Assembly (NCBI GenBank): GCA_037833965.1
Contig: AP031354.1
Location: 11,076,001 to 11,140,000, forward strand
Length of the DNA: 64,000 bases
Origin: Marchantia polymorpha subsp. ruderalis
Lineage: Eukaryota > Streptophyta > Marchantiopsida > Marchantiales > Marchantiaceae
Reading direction: 5' to 3'
Shown here: piece after piece, positions 49,645 through 61,423 of the stretch
Position numbering within the stretch: position 1 is the first letter of the stretch
Layout of the letters: each line of letters opens with the position of its first letter
Notes under the pieces: generated by a model
What the model saw: only the letters and a program-made list of their open reading frames with translations
What the model was told of the DNA's origin: nothing
The model's database searches: none
Translations under genes and position numbers: made by a program

Positions 49645-52505
49645 TCCGCAAATTGCGGCGCGTGGTGCGCCGGAGGGTCTGGCCCCGAGGGCCGGTGTCT
49701 CGTAGGCGGTTCTTCCGCCGGCTCCTTCCCCTTCCTACGTTGGAACGGGGGTGATTCTTGCGTGTGCACAGGCGGCACGTGTGGAGGTGTCCTGTGCACA
49801 GGCGACCTGTGCACAGGCGAGCGCCTGTGCACAGGCGGACTGCTCCTTCCCACGCGTAAGCGTAGATCCACGTCCACTTGTGATCGCCTGTCCGCGGAGG
49901 CTCGTCCGTCCGCGGAGTCTCGTCTGTGCGCAAACGGAACATCTGTCCGCGACGCACGTGGTAACTCCGGAGGCCCTTGGCCCGTAGGCGGCCTCTCTCC
50001 CGTCGAGGTTGCAGCGTGGCCCGTTGCTCCTGCGGTCGTCCGCGCTTCCTCATGCTTCTCTGGCGACGCACTTCCTTTCTCCGTCGCAATCGTCGCCGTG
50101 TCCGCACTGTCGGCTGGTAACACCAGTCTGCGTGCCTTCTGCTTCGGCCGGCTGTATGACTCGTACAGCGGCCGCGGTCGAATGGGAGCAGAGGGTTCTT
50201 GATGCTGCTCCTCTTCGGACTCTTCTCTCCATCGCCGCTTCCGCGGCACTCGTGCTGCAGGAGTGTTTCTCCCTTCGTCCCTCCGCCTTGATGGGGTAGA
50301 AGTCGGTGACTCCTCTGCATCAGTGTCGACCTCATTCTCCCGCACATACTTCCCGGGATGGTCGACGGACAATGGCGGAAAATGCTCAAGCTCCGCCGCT
50401 GTCAAACAATTCCGCTGTCGATAAAAATTGATGAGGAAAGGAGAAAGATGGTTTAGAGTTCCCCCCTTCTCCTCAAAAGCGTGCTGTCGCATCACCCTGT
50501 GCAGGATGCTCGCCCAGTGAATTGGAGTTCCCTCGATGACGCACTCCACAAAAGAGACCTGCCACAATGTGATGTAGCAGGCGCGGTGTGGCTGCAGCAA
50601 TTGCATCAGCGCCGCGGACAAAGTCCGGCGAAATCGATCCTTGTAATCACGGGTCCTGTACCCATTCTTGGTAGACCTCCCGGTCTTGAATAGCTCCACA
50701 AATTGCGCCTCTTCCTGCTTGGTCACCTTGATGCTCTCACTGTCGAAAAGGAGATGCCCTGGCATGCCAGCACATCTTCCCAACGCCTGCGCCCAATCTT
50801 GGACTGTCCACCGATCAACATGCGGACGCAATCCGCGCGAGGGTGGTCCCTGTGGCTCTAGCCACTCGCGCACCATATTCGCACAGATGTAGTTCCATCT
50901 CCATAGCAAGAAATCGAGCTTTCTTGCTATTAAGCGCTCCTCGAAAGCGCGCAGCCCGTTCTGTGGTAGGCGAAGTGGCACCATCCGCAATCTGCCCGGT
51001 CTCGTCATTGCGTTCCTGGGGTTCGCTCGCCCGCTCATTCTACTTCCGCACCGCCCGAGCTCCTTTCTCTCTCGGCAAACTCTAATCGCCCTCAATTCCA
51101 AATCACGCGCATTCACTTCTCCCTCAATCAACAAGAAATCTCCTGTGCAGCGACGTCGAGAATGTTTAGCAGCCAGCAGATGGATGCGCGCAGCGCGCAC
51201 AAGAGATTGGAATCGCGAATTCAAGAATGGGACGTTCTCCGCCGCCCGGTCGAAGGTCATGGTCGGCTCTTGCTCGTGAAGAACGTCTCACTTGATGGCC
51301 GCGCCGAATCTACGCTGGAACGGTCTTCGCTCTCACGCGCGGCTTCACGCTCCGCCGTCGTCGATTAAACTCTCACGCTCGAATTGGCGGATTTGAACTC
51401 CGCGAGCGTATTACCCCGCGGACATGGGGGCGTAGCGCCGAAGGCGAGTTTTCCGCCTTGCGCGGTACACTTGTTCGTACCGCCCCTCGGCCAATCCCCC
51501 TCTGCCTTGACGCGTGTGTCCGCATGTCGGACAAAAGTTCAACTCCTGCCTGTGCGCAGGCAGACTCCTCGGCGGATTCTCCGCCGGCGCGGAACTTCAT
51601 TCTCCTGTGCACAGGCGCTCGCCTGTGCGCAGGCGAATTCCGTGCGCGGCGTAGCGCTGGCGCGGAAGGCGTTGACCGTGGTCAGCCGTCTCCGTCCAGT
51701 CTGTCCGTTCCTTGTCTCTTCGTCGGCGCTTCCGCCGCCGCAACTCCGTCCGTCCAAGAGCGCATCCACCCGTCCCGTCCGCATGGTCCGTACAGATTTG
51801 ATTACTCTGACGGCTCTTCCGCCGTACGCGGCGCTGCGCTGGCGCGGAAGGCGCCGTATACTTTCTACCTCACAAGGCGCATTTCTAGGGCCCAAGGCGG
51901 ATTTTCCGCCGACGCCGAAGCGCCTGTGCACAGGCGAACGCCTGTGCGTAGGCGGACTTCGCGCCTCCCCAAACCCTACTTCGCCTGTGCACAGGCGAAC
52001 GCCTTCGTCCGCGCATAGGACAAAACTTGATTCCCCCTTCCGCGTAGGCGGAATTCCCGCCGGTGGCGAACTCCTTCCGCCGAAGGCGACCGTCTCCGTA
52101 TCTTCCAATAGTGATAGCTCCCTAAGTCCTCATCCGTTCCAAGCGTTCTTGGACTCGTTGGAATCAGTGCGTCGAGCTCTTTCCAACGAGACCCTAACTT
52201 GGTCAAGGCGCCCGAGGGTTGACCTAATTATGGAGGATTTTCCCTACCGCCGCGGACGCAACCTCCGACGGCGGGTTTTGCGCCTTGCGTCGTAGGGGTC
52301 CTAACTGCAGAGCTCGCAGGGAGGGTGGTGCCTGTCCTTACTGCTGCACCCCAAATCCTAGATTCTACAAGATCCCTCGAGAATCCCCGCGATCTTCCGG
52401 ATTCACTCCGTTTTGATGTACCGAAGGCTATTTACAATGCTGCCAGGGTACAGTTTTCCAAAAATGTTTTAATTTCCTCAGAATTGCCAAAAGTGGGGTA
52501 CCACA
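49645..52505 (-). mobile_element. Inverted LTR 5' part (CGCCTGTGCACAGGCG subfamily)
   Basis: On the minus strand it starts TGTGGTACCCCAC at 52505 and runs to the middle of ORF-L (AHHAPQFA-coding region), where it is joined tail-to-tail to the truncated LTR3. It is close to LTR2 in sequence. At the joint there is an inverted repeat CCGCAA/TTGCGG around one base (49646-49658). It inserted into, or recombined with, the LTR that begins at 54553. Confidence 0.85.
49647..51260 (-). pseudogene. ORF-L, N-terminal part, C-terminus lost at a junction
   Basis: Open for 585 codons from 51260 to 49503. The complete N-terminal domain and most of the Pro/Arg-rich middle are intact, without stops. After the AHHAPQFA segment the frame runs through the junction into antisense LTR3 and adds about 45 unrelated residues. 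The acidic segment, coiled coil and C-terminal motif are missing. The conserved start would be the Met of MTRPGRLRMVPL (about 51008). Confidence 0.8.
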
Positions 52506-53362
52506 AAACAATTCCGCTGTCGATAAAAATTAATGAGGAAAGGAGAGAGATGGTTTAGAGTTCCCCCCTTCTCCTCAAAAGCGTGTTGTCGCATCACCTT
52601 GTGCAGGATGCTCGCCTAGTGAATTGGAGTTCCCTCGATGATGCACTCCACAAAAGAGACCTGCCACAATGTGATGTAGCAGGCGCGGTGTGGCTGCAGT
52701 AATTGCAGCAGTGCCGCGGACAAAGTCCGGCGGAATCGATCCTTGTAATCGCGGGTCCTGTACCCATTCTTGGTAGACCTCCCGTTCTTGAACAGGTCCA
52801 CAAATTGCGCCTCTTCCTGCTTGGTCACCTTGACGCTCTCACTGTCGAAGAGGAGGTGCCCTGGCATGCCGGCACATCTCCCCAATGCCTGCGCCCAATC
52901 TTGGACTGTCCACCGATCAACATGCGGACGCAATCCGCGCGAAGGTGGTCCCTGTGGCTCTAGCCACTCGCGCACCATATCCGCACAGATGTAGTTCCAT
53001 CCCCATAGCAAGAAATCGAGCTTTCTTGCTATCAGGCGCTCCTCGAAAGCGCGCAGCCCGTTCTGTGGTAAACGGAGCGGCAGCATCCGCAATCGGCCCG
53101 GTCTCGTCATTGCGTTCTTGGAGTTCGCCCGCTTGCTCATTCTACTTCCGCTCCGCTCGAGCTCCCTTCTCCCTCGGCAAACTCTAATCGCCCTCAATTC
53201 CAAATCACGCGCACTCACTTCTCCCTCAATCACCAAGAGATCCTCTGCGCGGCGATGTCGAGAATGCTTAGTAGCCAGCAGATGGACGCGCGCAGCTCGC
53301 ACTAGAGAATGGAATCGCGAATTCAAGAATGTGACGCTCTCCGTCGCCCGGTCGAAGGTCAT
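52506..53362 (-). pseudogene. ORF-L N-terminal fragment with stop
   Basis: From MTFDRATESV (53362) the frame codes the ORF-L leader and N-terminal domain to EGTPIH, then meets TAG at 52616 in place of the conserved Trp (TGG to TAG). It continues in phase to the NFYRQRNC segment, where the LTR insertion cuts it. Confidence 0.8.
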
Positions 53363-54553
53363 GGTCGGCTCTTGCTCGTGGAGGACGACTCAATTGATGG
53401 CCGCGCCGGCTCTACGCTGAAACGGTCTCCGCTCTCACGCGCGGCTTCACGCTCCGCCGTCGCTGATTAAACTCTCACGCTCAAATTGGCGAATTTGAAC
53501 TCCGCGAGCGTACTACGCCGCGGACATGGGTGCGCAGCGCCGAAGGCGGATTTTCCGCCTTGCGCGGTACACTCGTTCGTACCGCTCCTCAACCAATCCT
53601 CTTCTGCCTCGGCGCGTGTGTCCGCACGTCGGACAAAAGTTCAACTCCCGCCTGCACGCAGGCGGACTCCTCGGCGGATTCTCCGCCGGCACGGAACTTC
53701 ACCCGCCTGTGCACAGGCGAACCCCGTCCGCGTTGATGCGCTGGCGCGGAAGGCGTTGACCGTGGTCAACCGACTCCGTCCAGACTGTCCGTTCCTTGTC
53801 TCTCCGTCGGCGCTCTCGCCGCCGCAACTCCGTCCGTCCAAGAGCGCATCCATCCGTCCCGTCCGTACAGTCCGCACGGTCCGTACAGATTTTACTATTC
53901 TGGCGGCTCCTTGCTTGTCCGTGGCGCTGCGCTGGCACAGAAGGCGCCGTACAATCTACCTCACAAGGCGCATTTCTAGGGCCCAAGGCGGATTTCCCGC
54001 CGACGCCGAAGCGCCTGTGCACAGGCGCACGCCTGTGCGTAGGCGAACTTCGCGCCTACCTCAAACCCTATTTTGCCTGTGCGCAGGCGAACTTCCTTCG
54101 TCCGCGCATAGGACAAAACTTCTCCGCCTGTGCACAGGCGAAGAGCTGAGTATCTTACAACCTTCATAACTCCCGGAGTCCTTATCCGTTGTGGGCGTTC
54201 TCGGGCTCGTTGGATCAGTGCGTCGAGCTCTTTCCAGCGAGACCCTTACTAAGTCAAGGCGTCCGGGGGTTGACCTAAATATGAAGGATTTCCCTACCGC
54301 CGCGGACGCAGCTCCGAAGGCGGGTTTTGCGCCTTGCGCCGTAGGGATCCTAACTGCAGAGCTCGCAGGGAGGGTGGTGCCCTTCCTTACCACTGCACCC
54401 AACTCCTAGATTCTACGAGATTCCTCGAGAATCTCTGCGATCTTCCGAATTCACTCTGTTTTGATGCACCGAAGGCTATTTACATTGCTGCCAGGGTACA
54501 GTTTTCCAAAAATGTTTTAATTTCCTCAAAATTACCAAAAGTGGGGTACCACA
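52506..54553 (-). mobile_element. Inverted LTR 5' part, interrupted
   Basis: Starts TGTGGTACCCCAC at 54553 (minus strand), with the CGCCTGTGCACAGGCG palindromes (about 53650-54140) and hairpin module (about 54160-54290). It is broken in the ORF-L domain after GGAATTGTTT (52506), where the next LTR starts. It is most similar to LTR1 (24012-26275). Confidence 0.85.
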
Positions 54554-56771
54554 TAGCTCCTCTTGCGTGGTGACAGAACTAAGGACACAAACACGCAGAG
54601 AAAATGAGTTCCTGATCTACACTTCCGAAACTGGAAAAATCCCAAGGCAAGACGCCTTGAACTACTTTATACCTTCTAAGTCCTAACTAACACTATACTA
54701 CACTACGCTACGCGCCTGCACGGAACCACGCTACACTAGACTCCGCAGAACCTGTGCTTCGCCTCCTGCGCGACGGACTGCCGCGCACTAACTCTCTACC
54801 CTGCCAGTCTTCCGCTCGACTGCGCAGTCCCAATCGCCGCAACACCGCGGAAACCTCCGACTCAAGGATGGCCATGGTGTCCCGCGATCTCGTCACAAAA
54901 GAGTCCAGCTTCTTCGCCACTCGCCGCCGACTCCGATTGTCACCTGTCAACAACCCCGCTGCACGAAGCTCTAACTCGCACAGTGTCAGTTTCTCCTGCG
55001 CCGCCACTTCTCAGTGGGCGTAGCCCCTGAGACAGTGGGTGACTCGCCTCGCCATCTCTTCCTTCGTGCGATCTGCCTCCCGCCGGCGATCGTCTTCAAC
55101 TACAACCAACTGCAATTCGGCCTCTGCACGCTGCACTCTCAATTTCCCGCACTCGGATTGCAGTCTGCGGATTAATTCCTCGTCCGCCTGCCGTGCGAGC
55201 TGACACTGCTCTAACAACCGTGTTTGTCGCACGAGCTCCCCTGACAAAATTTGATTCTGACCCTGCTCAGAATCCAGCTCCTTTGCGAGCTTCGCCTTCT
55301 CCTTGGCGAACTCTTCCAGCTTCTCGTCCTTCGTCTTGTCGAAGGCTTTGTACAACTTCCTAGTGAGGTTGTACTGACCCCACAGACACTCATGCTTCTC
55401 CCGCAGATCCTTAAGTTCCTGATCCACTCTTCTCAACAACTTGCTGGTGGGGACTTCAGTGCGGTTCGCCTCCGCACTAGCTCGACGTAGGACCCAGGCT
55501 AGCAAGGGTCCGCGTACTTCTCCACTTTGCGATCCAACTACCTCAACAGAGGTACTACCTGTTCACAGAGCGCCGCCGTCGGCGCGCCTATCATTTCCTG
55601 CTCCTCCTCCTCGGTGGATTCCGATCCCGACACGGATTCCGTTGATCCTCCTTCTTCGTCATCCTCCGAATTGAGGATTTTGGTCGCCATTGAATTCGTC
55701 GGCGATTGACCTGTGTGGGGCTGCGAGATGTCTGCGTGCTCTGCCGCCGCTGGCGCTCCTGCAGCCTCGCTGCTCCCTACTAAAAATGTCCAAGACGGTG
55801 GGTGAATGCGGTCGTGCCGAATTCACATCGTCCGCCTACCCAGTTGCGACGGTAATCTCCTCGCCGCCGGCGTCTACCGCCGAAGGCGGTCGTGCGGAAT
55901 GTACCTGCGCGGAGTGCAATTGTGCATCGCGCGCACGAATTTCACCCTGCGGATAGTCAATCCGCTCCTCTGTTAGGTCCCGCTCCACCGATCGGTCTCG
56001 CTCCACCATTAGGTCCTACGCCAGGGATGCATCCGGCCTATGCGTAGGCGCAATTCCAGGCGGCGCTTCCGCCGAGGGCGCAGCGCCGAAGGCGTATACC
56101 GCCGAAGGCGGTTGAGCCGAAGGCGGCCCGCCCGATGTCCCTTGACCCGAAGGCCCTTGTGCCGAAGGCGCACCTTCCGGCGGATTTCCCACCGAAGGCG
56201 CGGCTCCCGCCGGCTCTCTACTCGTAACTCGATGGCCCGAAGGCCCTGGCGCCGAAGGCGCATATTTCGGCGATCTCACCGCCGAAGGGCCTTGCCCCGA
56301 AGGCCCTTGAGCCGAAGGCGGATCTTCCGCCGGCTACTTTACTTTCCTGCGTTGCACCGGGGTGAGTCCTGCCTATGCGTAGGCGAAAGTCTTCGTCCGC
56401 AAGGAGTCACCTATCCACAGGGAGTCGCCTATGCGTAGGCGGCACACTCATCCGTGCCGCACGTTGTTGCTCCTGACCCGAAGGTCGTCTCACCTGCGCC
56501 GAGGACGTGGGGTGGTCCGCTGACCCCTCTGCCGTCCGCGCAGTCCCATCCTTCTCCGAGGATGGACTTTCCTTCTCTCCGGCGATCGTCGCCGTTTTCG
56601 CGCTGCTGGCAGGTAACAAGAGCCTGCGCGCCTTTTGCTTCGGCCGATTGCAGATCTCGTGCAGTGGCCGCTTCCGGGTGAGAGCAGTTGGTTCTTGATG
56701 TTGCTCCTTCTCTGGTTCCTCTCCCCATTTCCGCTTCCGCGGCACTCGTGCTGCTATCCTCCCCACATCCT
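54554..56771 (-). mobile_element. LTR piece (C-terminal ORF-L and TATA region), CGCCTATGCGTAGGCG subfamily
   Basis: Minus-strand LTR lacking both ends. It begins in mid ORF-L at about 56771, covers the ORF-L 3' half, TATA and hairpin (about 54640-54670), and stops in R at GAGGAGCTA (54554), where the LTR at 54553 starts. Palindromes lie at about 56036-56050, 56370-56385 and 56425-56445. Confidence 0.8.
54708..56771 (-). pseudogene. ORF-L C-terminal half, frameshifted
   Basis: Pieces in different frames code the Arg/Ser-rich middle (56790-56407), PSAEGP-type repeats (56279-56016), acidic segment (about 55600), LLRYL, coiled coil (55505-55011), and RRRRSTGSAESSVAWFRAG (to 54708). At least two frameshifts occur, plus a TGG to TGA stop between EVAAQEK and the coiled coil (about 55008). 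Confidence 0.75.
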
Positions 56772-57790
56772 GTGAGCCTAAACTCCCCACCTTTCAGCGT
56801 TTGTAGTCCAGGTGGGGGTTCGAGCTCCCATAATCTAACTTCTTTGATCTCAAATCATGTGGTCAAAATGCATTCAAGACAATGAGATCATGAATACTCG
56901 TTTTTCCACAGACAAATTGTCCAGAACTGACATTAACAACTTGATGTCTACTATTTTCACAAGAGCAGCAGACAAGCTCTTCGTCACATAAAGATCTAAC
57001 CCAACTATGGGTGACATTCTCAATACTACAGCCGCTGTGGCTTATCCTAGAATGAGTGCCACATCTTAGACACCCTGCCTCGGACACAGTCAGGTGACAC
57101 ACCGGCAGCACCAGGTGACACCCTTCCTAACAACAACCCTCACACCTAGGGAACACGATTCTACTCTCAACACTTGCTCGATTCTTCCTCTTAGTGATCA
57201 ACTCAGTCTCCGCCCAGCGATCCTCTTGGCCGTCGCACACACTCTTCCGCTCAGCCCTCCGGCTACACTCTCAGCGACTCCACGCTTTCAACACCCTCGC
57301 CCTGAGGGACCTCACCCTCCTATCAGATTCCACCCACAATTTTGAGTATCAGATTTCAGTCTCACACCCTCAGTTCCCACCTTCGATTTCAGTCCCACTC
57401 CCAATTCCTACTCAGATTTTAGTGTCGATTTCACAGCTTCCACCTTTAGACCCCACCAGATTCCTCTCTCAGATTCCACTCTCCCTTTTCAGTTTCAAAT
57501 TCAGATCCCCACTGTCAGATTTCAGTCTCAGATTTCACTTCACTCTCAGCTCCCATTCTCGGATCTTCCACTCTGATTTCCGCTCCCACTCACAGATTTT
57601 GCACTTTAATCTCAGATCCGACTCTCAGATTTCACTTCAGATACGACTCTCCACCCACGAGAGGTTGCTTCCTCCTACTTCGAACACTCCACACTCCCCT
57701 CTTAATCCTCACTACTTCCCTGCGAAAATCACTCACGTCCACACTCTATTCCTCCTTCCGATCCCACCAGCGTCTCCACACAATGGCACA
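56772..57790. other. Non-LTR segment with pyrimidine-rich tract
   Basis: Sequence unlike the surrounding LTRs. From 57340 to 57660 the plus strand is strongly C/T-rich with repeated CAGATTT(C/T)A and TCTCAGATTTCAC units. The 208-codon frame at 57194-57820 is a composition artefact (Ser/Pro/Phe/His). No gene is recognised. It may be pre-insertion host DNA or part of an ORF-less LTR variant. Confidence 0.45.
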
Positions 57791-59255
57791 CCACACAATC
57801 CCAGCTCGCAGGCCGAATAATCCTCTCCAACGTCCAAGGGCCGAGTCACCCACAGCCCGCGTGAATGCCGTTCCCGCGATGATGGGCAACGGCCTGATTC
57901 CCATGTGCGACTTCATGCCCCGCCGTCCTATTTCCACGCCTGACTTTACGCCGCCGTCACTGCCATACCTGTACAGTCTTTATCTATGACCACGTCAACA
58001 TCCTCCGTCCGAAATCTTCTTCCGCGCACCGCCGAAGGCATCCCCCGCCGAAGACACTCTTCCGCACCTTTGCCTATCTATAACAGTCACCCCGACGCCC
58101 ATAACTCACGAATCCCTGATTCGTTTGTAACGTTCTTGGCCTCGTTGAAACAAGCGTGTTGTGCTCTTTCCAACGAGCCCCTAACTAAGTCAAACCAATA
58201 AGAATTGAGAAAGTTATAACGGTTTTACTCTTCCGCCAAAGGCGTTTGCCTATGCACATGCGTCCTACACGCAACCCGCCTATGCGCAGGCGTCCTACAC
58301 GCAGGCCGCCTACGCGCAGCGCGCCTATGCGCAGGCCGCCTTGGGCCGAAGGTCCCTCTATATGTTAACGCCGAAGGCCTCTCGCCTAACCATAACAGCC
58401 GCTTTCGACGCTCATTACTCAGTGATGACTGATCCGTTTCAAGAGATCTTGATCTCGTTGGAACCAACGCGTCGAGTTCTTTCCAACGACACCCGAATCA
58501 AGTCAAACCGGTAAGAATTGAAAAAGATATGCCGGTTTTACTGCTTCGCCGAAGGCATGCAACCGCCGAAGGCCCTTCTCCCGAAGGCGAACATCTAGGG
58601 CCGAAGGCGGAACGCAGGCCGCCGAACTCCTTCCGCCGAAGGCGAACGTCTATGTATCTTCCAATAGTCATAACTCCCTAAGTTCCCATCCTTTCCTAGC
58701 GTTCTTGGAATCGTTAGAACAAGCGTGTTGAGCCCTTTCCAACAAGACCCTAATCAACGCAAACCGTTAAGAATTGAAACCGTTATCATGGTTTTATTCT
58801 TCCGTCGAAGGCGTGCGCCTATGCGCAGGCCGCCTACGCGCAACCCGCCGAAGGCCCTCCATCTCAGAAACTTCCGCCGCTCCTAACTCGGTGATTCTTT
58901 ATCCGTTTCAAGAGCTCTTGGTCTCGTTGGAACGAGCGTTGCGAGCTCTTTCAAACAAGACCCTAATTGAGTCAAGGCGTCACACATTGAAAACGTTATG
59001 AGAGTTTCACTTCTTCGCCGAAGGCCTTTTATGAAGGGACTTCACCGAAGGCACTTCGACAAAGACCTTGCCCAGAAGGCCCCCTTCCGCACCTTGTGCC
59101 CCCTAACCATCACACCAACTACTAATCTTGCCAAAACTTTCAGAAAACCCCAAGCATAATTTTGCAAGAGCTTAAATCCAAACTTTTAACTCTCATAAGG
59201 GTAAAAAGACATGTGAGCACAGTTTTGTGCTCACACATCGTGTTGACCCGGTGGA
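57791..59255 (-). mobile_element. ORF-less LTR remnant with four hairpin modules
   Basis: The part at 57830-57970 matches the non-coding segment of the ORF-less LTRs (compare 13570-13690: GTGAATGCCGTTCCCGCGAT). It is followed by four successive copies of the hairpin module (about 58080-58215, 58395-58535, 58660-58795, 58880-59010). Neither LTR end is present. The last 200 bp (59040-59255) are unassigned. Confidence 0.55.
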
Positions 59256-60336
59256 GTGGAAGTCTGAGAGCCCTACGCGTCGGTGTCGACTTCGTTATCC
59301 CGCACATACCTCCCGGGATTTTCGACTGTCAATAGCGGAAATCGAATACGCTCGCCGCGGTTAAGCAACCCATCGACCGATAAAAGTTTATCAAGAAGGG
59401 GGAAAGGTAGTTGAGCGTTCCTCCCCGCTCCTCAAACGCATGCTGTCGCATTACCCTATGCAGGATACGCGACCAGTGAACTGGAGCTCCTACCAATGTG
59501 AGCTCCACGAAGGACACTTGCCTCAAAGTGATGTAAGTAGTGCGGTGCGGCTACAAGAGTTGCAGCAGTGCCATCGCTACGGTTCTGCGGAAACGATCTT
59601 TGTAGTCCCGGGTCCTGTACCCGTTCTTGCTGGACATCTCCCGCTTGAACAATTCCACAAAGGAGGCTTCTTCCGCCTTTGACACCTTGACGCTCTCACT
59701 GTCAAATAGGAGGAACCCGTCCTCGCCTGCACACCTTCCCAATGCTTGTCCCCAATCGTGGACAGTCCAACGATCTACGTGCGGACGGAATCCGCGCGTA
59801 GGTTGCTGTATCTCGCTCAGCCATTCGCGCACCATGTCTCCGCACACGTAATTCCATCCCCACAGCAAGAAATCGAGTTTCCTCGCAATCAGCCGGTCCT
59901 GAAAAGCACGCAGCCCATTCTGCGGGAGCTTGAGTGGAACCATCCGCAGCTTAACCGATGTCGACATCGCGTTCTTGAAATTGGATCGCGCACATCTCTC
60001 TCTGCTATGCCCAAGCCTCTTGCCCGCGGTTCTGTTTCCTCTGCAAACTCTAATCTCTTTCAATTCCAAATGTCGCACACTCAATTCTCTCTCTGCCACC
60101 GGGCAAATCTCTGCGCGGTGGTGTCTAGAACGTCTCTCGGCTAGAAGGTGGACGCGCGTAGCTCGCACAAGGAATTGAAATCGCAAATTCAAGAATGGAG
60201 TGTCCTCTGTCCGCTCGCAGGTGTCATGGTCGGCTCTTGGTCGTGAACGTCGAATCACTTGATGGCTACGCCGGCTCCGAGGTATAACGGCCTTCTCTCT
60301 CACGCGCGGCTTCACGCTCCGCCGACGCGCCTTCAC
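59256..60336 (-). pseudogene. ORF-L N-terminal part with stop and frameshift
   Basis: The frame 60336-59551 contains the leader, the conserved start (MSTSVKLRMVPLKLP) and the N-terminal domain to LLQLL, where CAG has become TAG (about 59551). It continues in phase (TLRQVSFVELTLVGAPVHW) to about 59360, then shifts. The rest of the gene is absent. Confidence 0.8.
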
Positions 60337-61423
60337 TCACACGCTCGAATTGGCAATTTGAACTCCGCCATCGCACTACGCCGCGGCCATGGTCGCACAG
60401 CGCCAAAGGCGTATTTCTCGCCGACGCGCTACACTCATCCTTACTTCGACTCGGCTGGTCCCGCTCCGCCGAAGGTGTTCGTCCGCGCACAGGTCCGAAG
60501 CCGAACTCCCTTCTCCGTAGGCGGACTTTCCGCCGGCGTCGAACTCCATCCGCCTATGCGTAGGTCCCTCGCCGTAGGCGCAGCGCCGAAGGTGGCTGTG
60601 CCGAAGGCGTTGACCGCGGTCAACGGACTCTGTCCAGTCTGTCCATCTCTCTCGCCTCTTTGTCGGCGCTCTTGTCTCCGAAGTCCCGACCAGCCGAGAG
60701 CGCACTCGTCTGTTCCGTCCGTACAATCCGTACGGTCCGTACGGATTCGCTACTCCGTTGGGTCCTCACCTAACCGTGATGCGCTGGCGCCGAAGGCGCC
60801 GTACAAGTTCCAATCCCGAAGGCGGATTCCTAGGGCCGAAGGCAGCTTTCCCGCCGAGGGCGAAGTGCCTATGCGTAGGCGAAATCCGTCTGCCTATGCG
60901 TAGGCAAAAGTCTTCCCGCCTATGCGTAGACGGCATTCCTTCCGCGTAGGCAAAATTCTCGGCGGACTTCCCGCCGACGTCCAGCTCATTTCGCCTATGC
61001 GTAGGCGAACTTCCCTCGCCTATGCATAGGCGAAAGTCTTCGTATCTTTTGACCGTCACAACTCCCTGAGTTCTGATCCGTTCCGGGCGTTCTTGGGCTC
61101 GTTAGAACCAGCGCGTCAAGTTCATTCCAACGAAACCCTAACCAAGTCAAGGCGTTTGGGAATTGCATAGATTCTGAGGGATTCCTCTAGCGCCAAAGGC
61201 GGGTTATGCGCCTTGCGCCGAAGGAGAACTCCTTCAGAGTCAATCGTTCAGGGCGGGCGCCTGTTCCGGACATTGCGCCCAACTCCTGGATTCTACGAGA
61301 TTCTACGAGACCATCAAGTTTCACTCTATTTAAATGTACCGATCACTATTTACACTGCTGCTACGGTACATTTTTCCAAAAATGTTTTAAATTCCGCATA
61401 AATACCAAAAGTGGGTTACCACA
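59256..61423 (-). mobile_element. LTR 5' part, CGCCTATGCGTAGGCG subfamily
   Basis: Starts TGTGGTAACCCAC at 61423 (minus strand), with dense near-palindromes at 60860-61035 and the hairpin module at about 61060-61170. It ends within ORF-L after VDTDA (about 59256). It is inserted into, or joined to, the plus-strand LTR at 61424. Confidence 0.8.

Noticed and set aside
51384..52295. 303-codon plus-strand frame rich in Ala/Arg/Pro
   Set aside because: It is antisense to the LTR leader of the minus-strand copy, open only because of GC-rich repeats; equivalents elsewhere are broken.
56805..56835. tRNA- or SINE-like motif (GTAGTCCAGGTGGG with GGTTCGAGCTCC)
   Set aside because: The A-box-like and B-box-like pieces are adjacent without the needed spacing, and no cloverleaf can be drawn.
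57194..57820. 208-codon Ser/Pro/Phe-rich frame
   Set aside because: It arises from the pyrimidine-rich repeat; no start context, domain or homologous copy is seen.
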